From JAMLHH01 sp037189845 (GTDB taxonomy: Bacteria > Bacteroidota > Bacteroidia > Chitinophagales > JADIYW01), in assembly GCA_037189845.1 (NCBI GenBank), contig JBBCIS010000003.1, positions 372,001-436,000 on the forward strand: a stretch of DNA of 64,000 bases, read 5' to 3'. This document shows positions 62,284 to 64,000 of this stretch, in pieces (the stretch's first letter is position 1; every line of letters begins with the position of its first letter). A program made the position numbers and the translations under genes. The notes under the pieces are model-generated. The model had not been told where the DNA came from. It ran no database searches and worked only from the letters and a program-made list of their open reading frames with translations.

Positions 62284-62922
62284 ATGCTTTTAGTTCTTAT
62301 CGATGATCAACAACTGATTACCGGTGCGTTGAAAATACTCCTCTCTGATATTTTTGAAGAAGCAGAAATATTGTCTTTTAATAATCCTCAAACCTTTCTG
62401 GATACTTTTGAAGAAGGCAAAAATCCTGATATTATTTTCATTGACATCATCATGCCGGATATCAACGGTATTAAACTGATAGAAATTGCGAAGAAAAAAT
62501 TCAAAGGCAAAACCAAGCTGATTGCACTCAGCTCTTTAAGGGATATTTCTACCATCAAAAACGCATTGAATATCGGGGTAAATGGATATCTCTCAAAAGA
62601 TGTTTCACCGGAAGAGCTTAAAGCCGCGATAGAAGAAGTGATGGCAGACAATACTTATGTAGAGAAAAACCTCCGCAGCCGGGCCATGCATTGTTTTGTA
62701 ACAGAAGAAGATGTGGTATTGCAGCTGACTGACAGGGAACAGGAAGTTCTCAATGGCATCTGTGATGGGTTCTCTATCAAAGAGATTGCTGCTCAATTGT
62801 ACTTAAGCCATCACACTGTACAGTTTTATCACAAAAACATCATGAATAAGTTCAAGATCAAAAAGAATACTGAACTAATCGTTTTTGCAATTAAGCATGG
62901 GTTGTATGTGCCTAAGGGTTGA
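62284..62922 (+). CDS. NarL/LuxR-family response regulator
   Basis: 212 residues. Receiver domain (about 1-120) with acidic pair DDQQ (residues 7-8), phosphoacceptor Asp in IIFIDIIMPDINGI (about 54), and Lys in YLSKDVS (about 105); GerE helix-turn-helix in the C-terminus: LTDREQEVLNGICDGFSIKEIAAQLYLSHHTVQFYHKNIMNKF. It is the plausible output partner of the divergent hybrid kinase at 59744-62092; phosphotransfer from kinase to receiver would pass through the kinase's own receiver and terminal region. Its targets cannot be read from this window. Confidence 0.92.
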   Translation: MLLVLIDDQQLITGALKILLSDIFEEAEILSFNNPQTFLDTFEEGKNPDIIFIDIIMPDINGIKLIEIAKKKFKGKTKLIALSSLRDISTIKNALNIGVNGYLSKDVSPEELKAAIEEVMADNTYVEKNLRSRAMHCFVTEEDVVLQLTDREQEVLNGICDGFSIKEIAAQLYLSHHTVQFYHKNIMNKFKIKKNTELIVFAIKHGLYVPKG

Positions 62923-62923
62923 T

Positions 62924-63811
62924 CTACAATTTATTTCTGTCAAAAATCAGACTTCCCTTATTAAACAATAAAAGTCCCAGCAGTATAATTATTGAGCTGA
63001 CCAGGAAGTTTTTGTCAGGTATCTCATTCAGTATAAATACTCCGAATACTGTAGCCAGCAATGGTGTGACAAACATATAATTGCTCACCTGTGAAGTGTT
63101 TTCTGCCAGTGAAAACGCTTTTGCCCAGGACACATAGGCTATTGCGGAAGAAAAAACGCCCATTGTCAAAATTACCAGCCCGGTAACAAGATTCATGCTT
63201 ATAATTTCGGGATAAGATGCCGGCAGAAAATATAAAAAAGGTACTGTTCCCAGAAAAATACTGTACACAGATACCTGGAGAGAAGTATATTTTTTAGTCA
63301 GCTGCTTTTGAAAAATATTATACACACTCAGACAAAATGAAGCAAGCAGCAGCCACAGAATTCCAGTGTTTGCATTCAGATTTTTAACGCCGCCTGCCAG
63401 GAGGTAAATTCCCCAGAACTGTAACGCAATAGCTCCCCATTGAAACCATCTCAGCTTTTCTTTGTAAAAAATACTCGCAATCAATGCCGTAATAATCGGC
63501 ACTGTAGCCATAATAACACTACTTGTTGCGGCTGTAACAGTTTGTGCGCCCTTATTGAATGTCAGCATAAAAAGGAAAAATCCACAGGTCCCGGAAAGTA
63601 TAAATCCTTTCAGATCTTTCTTGTCAAATAATTGAACCTTGATAAAAAACAACATTATTATCAACGCAATCGAAGCAATCCCGTTGCGCAGCAATCCTAC
63701 TGTCGTATAATGAAGCTCCTGCAGGGCAAGCCTGGTAAATACAAATGCCAGTCCCCACCCTACGATCGTTATCATTGCGTAGAGATGATAACTACTTCTC
63801 CATCGACTCAT
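62924..63811 (-). CDS. EamA-family (DMT) permease
   Basis: 295 residues with ten hydrophobic segments arranged as two EamA units (about 10-145 and 155-285): IVGWGLAFVFTRLALQELHYTTVGLLRNGIASIALI and QTVTAATSSVIMATVPIITALIASIFYKEKLRWFQWGAIALQFWGIYLL. The family exports metabolites or drugs; substrate unknown. It converges on the response regulator gene (1 bp between stops) and has no partner in the window. Confidence 0.88.
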   Translation of the reverse strand: MSRWRSSYHLYAMITIVGWGLAFVFTRLALQELHYTTVGLLRNGIASIALIIMLFFIKVQLFDKKDLKGFILSGTCGFFLFMLTFNKGAQTVTAATSSVIMATVPIITALIASIFYKEKLRWFQWGAIALQFWGIYLLAGGVKNLNANTGILWLLLASFCLSVYNIFQKQLTKKYTSLQVSVYSIFLGTVPFLYFLPASYPEIISMNLVTGLVILTMGVFSSAIAYVSWAKAFSLAENTSQVSNYMFVTPLLATVFGVFILNEIPDKNFLVSSIIILLGLLLFNKGSLIFDRNKL

Positions 63812-63889
63812 TCCTTATAATTCTAAGGCGAATTTATACTTATTCAATCACTTTAATAGTCACCAAAATATTATTTAGTTGTCAAAACA

Positions 63890-63921
63890 AGTAGTATTGA
63901 GTATTCGAACTGCTGATGAAA
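63890..63921 (+). repeat. AGTATTGAGTATTCGAACT tract ending in GCTGATGAAA
   Basis: A fifth, more diverged copy of the tandem-word plus GCTNACGCAA layout, in the spacer upstream of the EamA gene. The sequence to 64000 holds no gene. Confidence 0.45.
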
Positions 63922-64000
63922 TTGATGTCTGGACGTAAGCCTTTTCCTGAATCGTCATGTTGAACTTGATTCAGCAGCTGTACCTGAATCAGTATCTCTT

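Overview
The window reads as a chromosomal segment of a Bacteroidota bacterium, perhaps of the Chitinophagales/Sphingobacteriales type. The evidence is a complete alternative complex III cluster next to caa3/aa3-type oxidase genes, type IX secretion C-terminal sorting domains (YPNP...), FISUMP-domain surface proteins, lipoproteins without classical upstream signals, and promoter -7 elements of the form TAnnTTTG. No rRNA, tRNA, CRISPR array or insertion-sequence transposase is visible. The finer taxonomic placement is a guess.

Layout. 1-10.4 kb (minus): respiratory operon actA-B-C-D-E-F followed by coxB and coxA; coxA runs off the left edge. 10.9-13 kb: a lipoprotein, then a small orphan gene bracketed by two near-identical ~62-bp direct repeats that copy the 3' end and terminator of etfA. 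13-16.6 kb: etfBA (minus), then a TPR protein and tilS (plus). 17-28.6 kb (minus): FAD oxidoreductase, a FISUMP surface protein, a 1263-residue repeat protein with a self-cleaving S74 chaperone domain, a LuxR-type regulator, a wrecked Crp/Fnr gene, a secreted esterase, nfu and an SDR gene. 29-33 kb (plus): FISUMP lipoprotein, aspartate-type aminotransferase and a Fic protein. 33-39 kb: nitrite uptake and reduction (focA/nirC, nirD, nirB) with divergent SUMT and a Crp/Fnr regulator. 39.5-48.5 kb (minus): a five-gene membrane-stress-like operon (YbjN-like, PspA, YqiJ-like, flotillin, giant DUF3686/AAA ATPase) with a divergent XRE regulator and a striking nested palindrome between them. 49.5-53.7 kb (plus): small secreted protein, a leucine-rich T9SS protein and a DUF3267 zincin. 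53.8-57.5 kb (minus): porin, imelysin and di-heme oxidoreductase. 57.9-64 kb: nadE, a hybrid histidine kinase with a divergent NarL-type response regulator, and an EamA transporter.

How genes work together. Quinol is oxidised by ActABCDEF, which passes electrons to the Cox oxidase; EtfAB would feed electrons to the quinone pool. The nitrite block couples import, a Rieske-type NirD, siroheme NirB and the first siroheme-specific enzyme. The porin/imelysin/di-heme block looks like metal (probably iron) acquisition at the envelope. The PspA/flotillin/ATPase block is the best candidate for a little-described system: it has its own dedicated regulator and a clear operator.

Between genes there are several repeat families: three copies of a 150-216 bp MITE-like element with CACGGC(A/G)TTCGCAT termini, a GCCACTAAG hairpin, and five short tracts ending in a GCTNACGCAA word. 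These, rather than genes, are the least explained part of the window. All calls come from reading the sequence; no database search was run.
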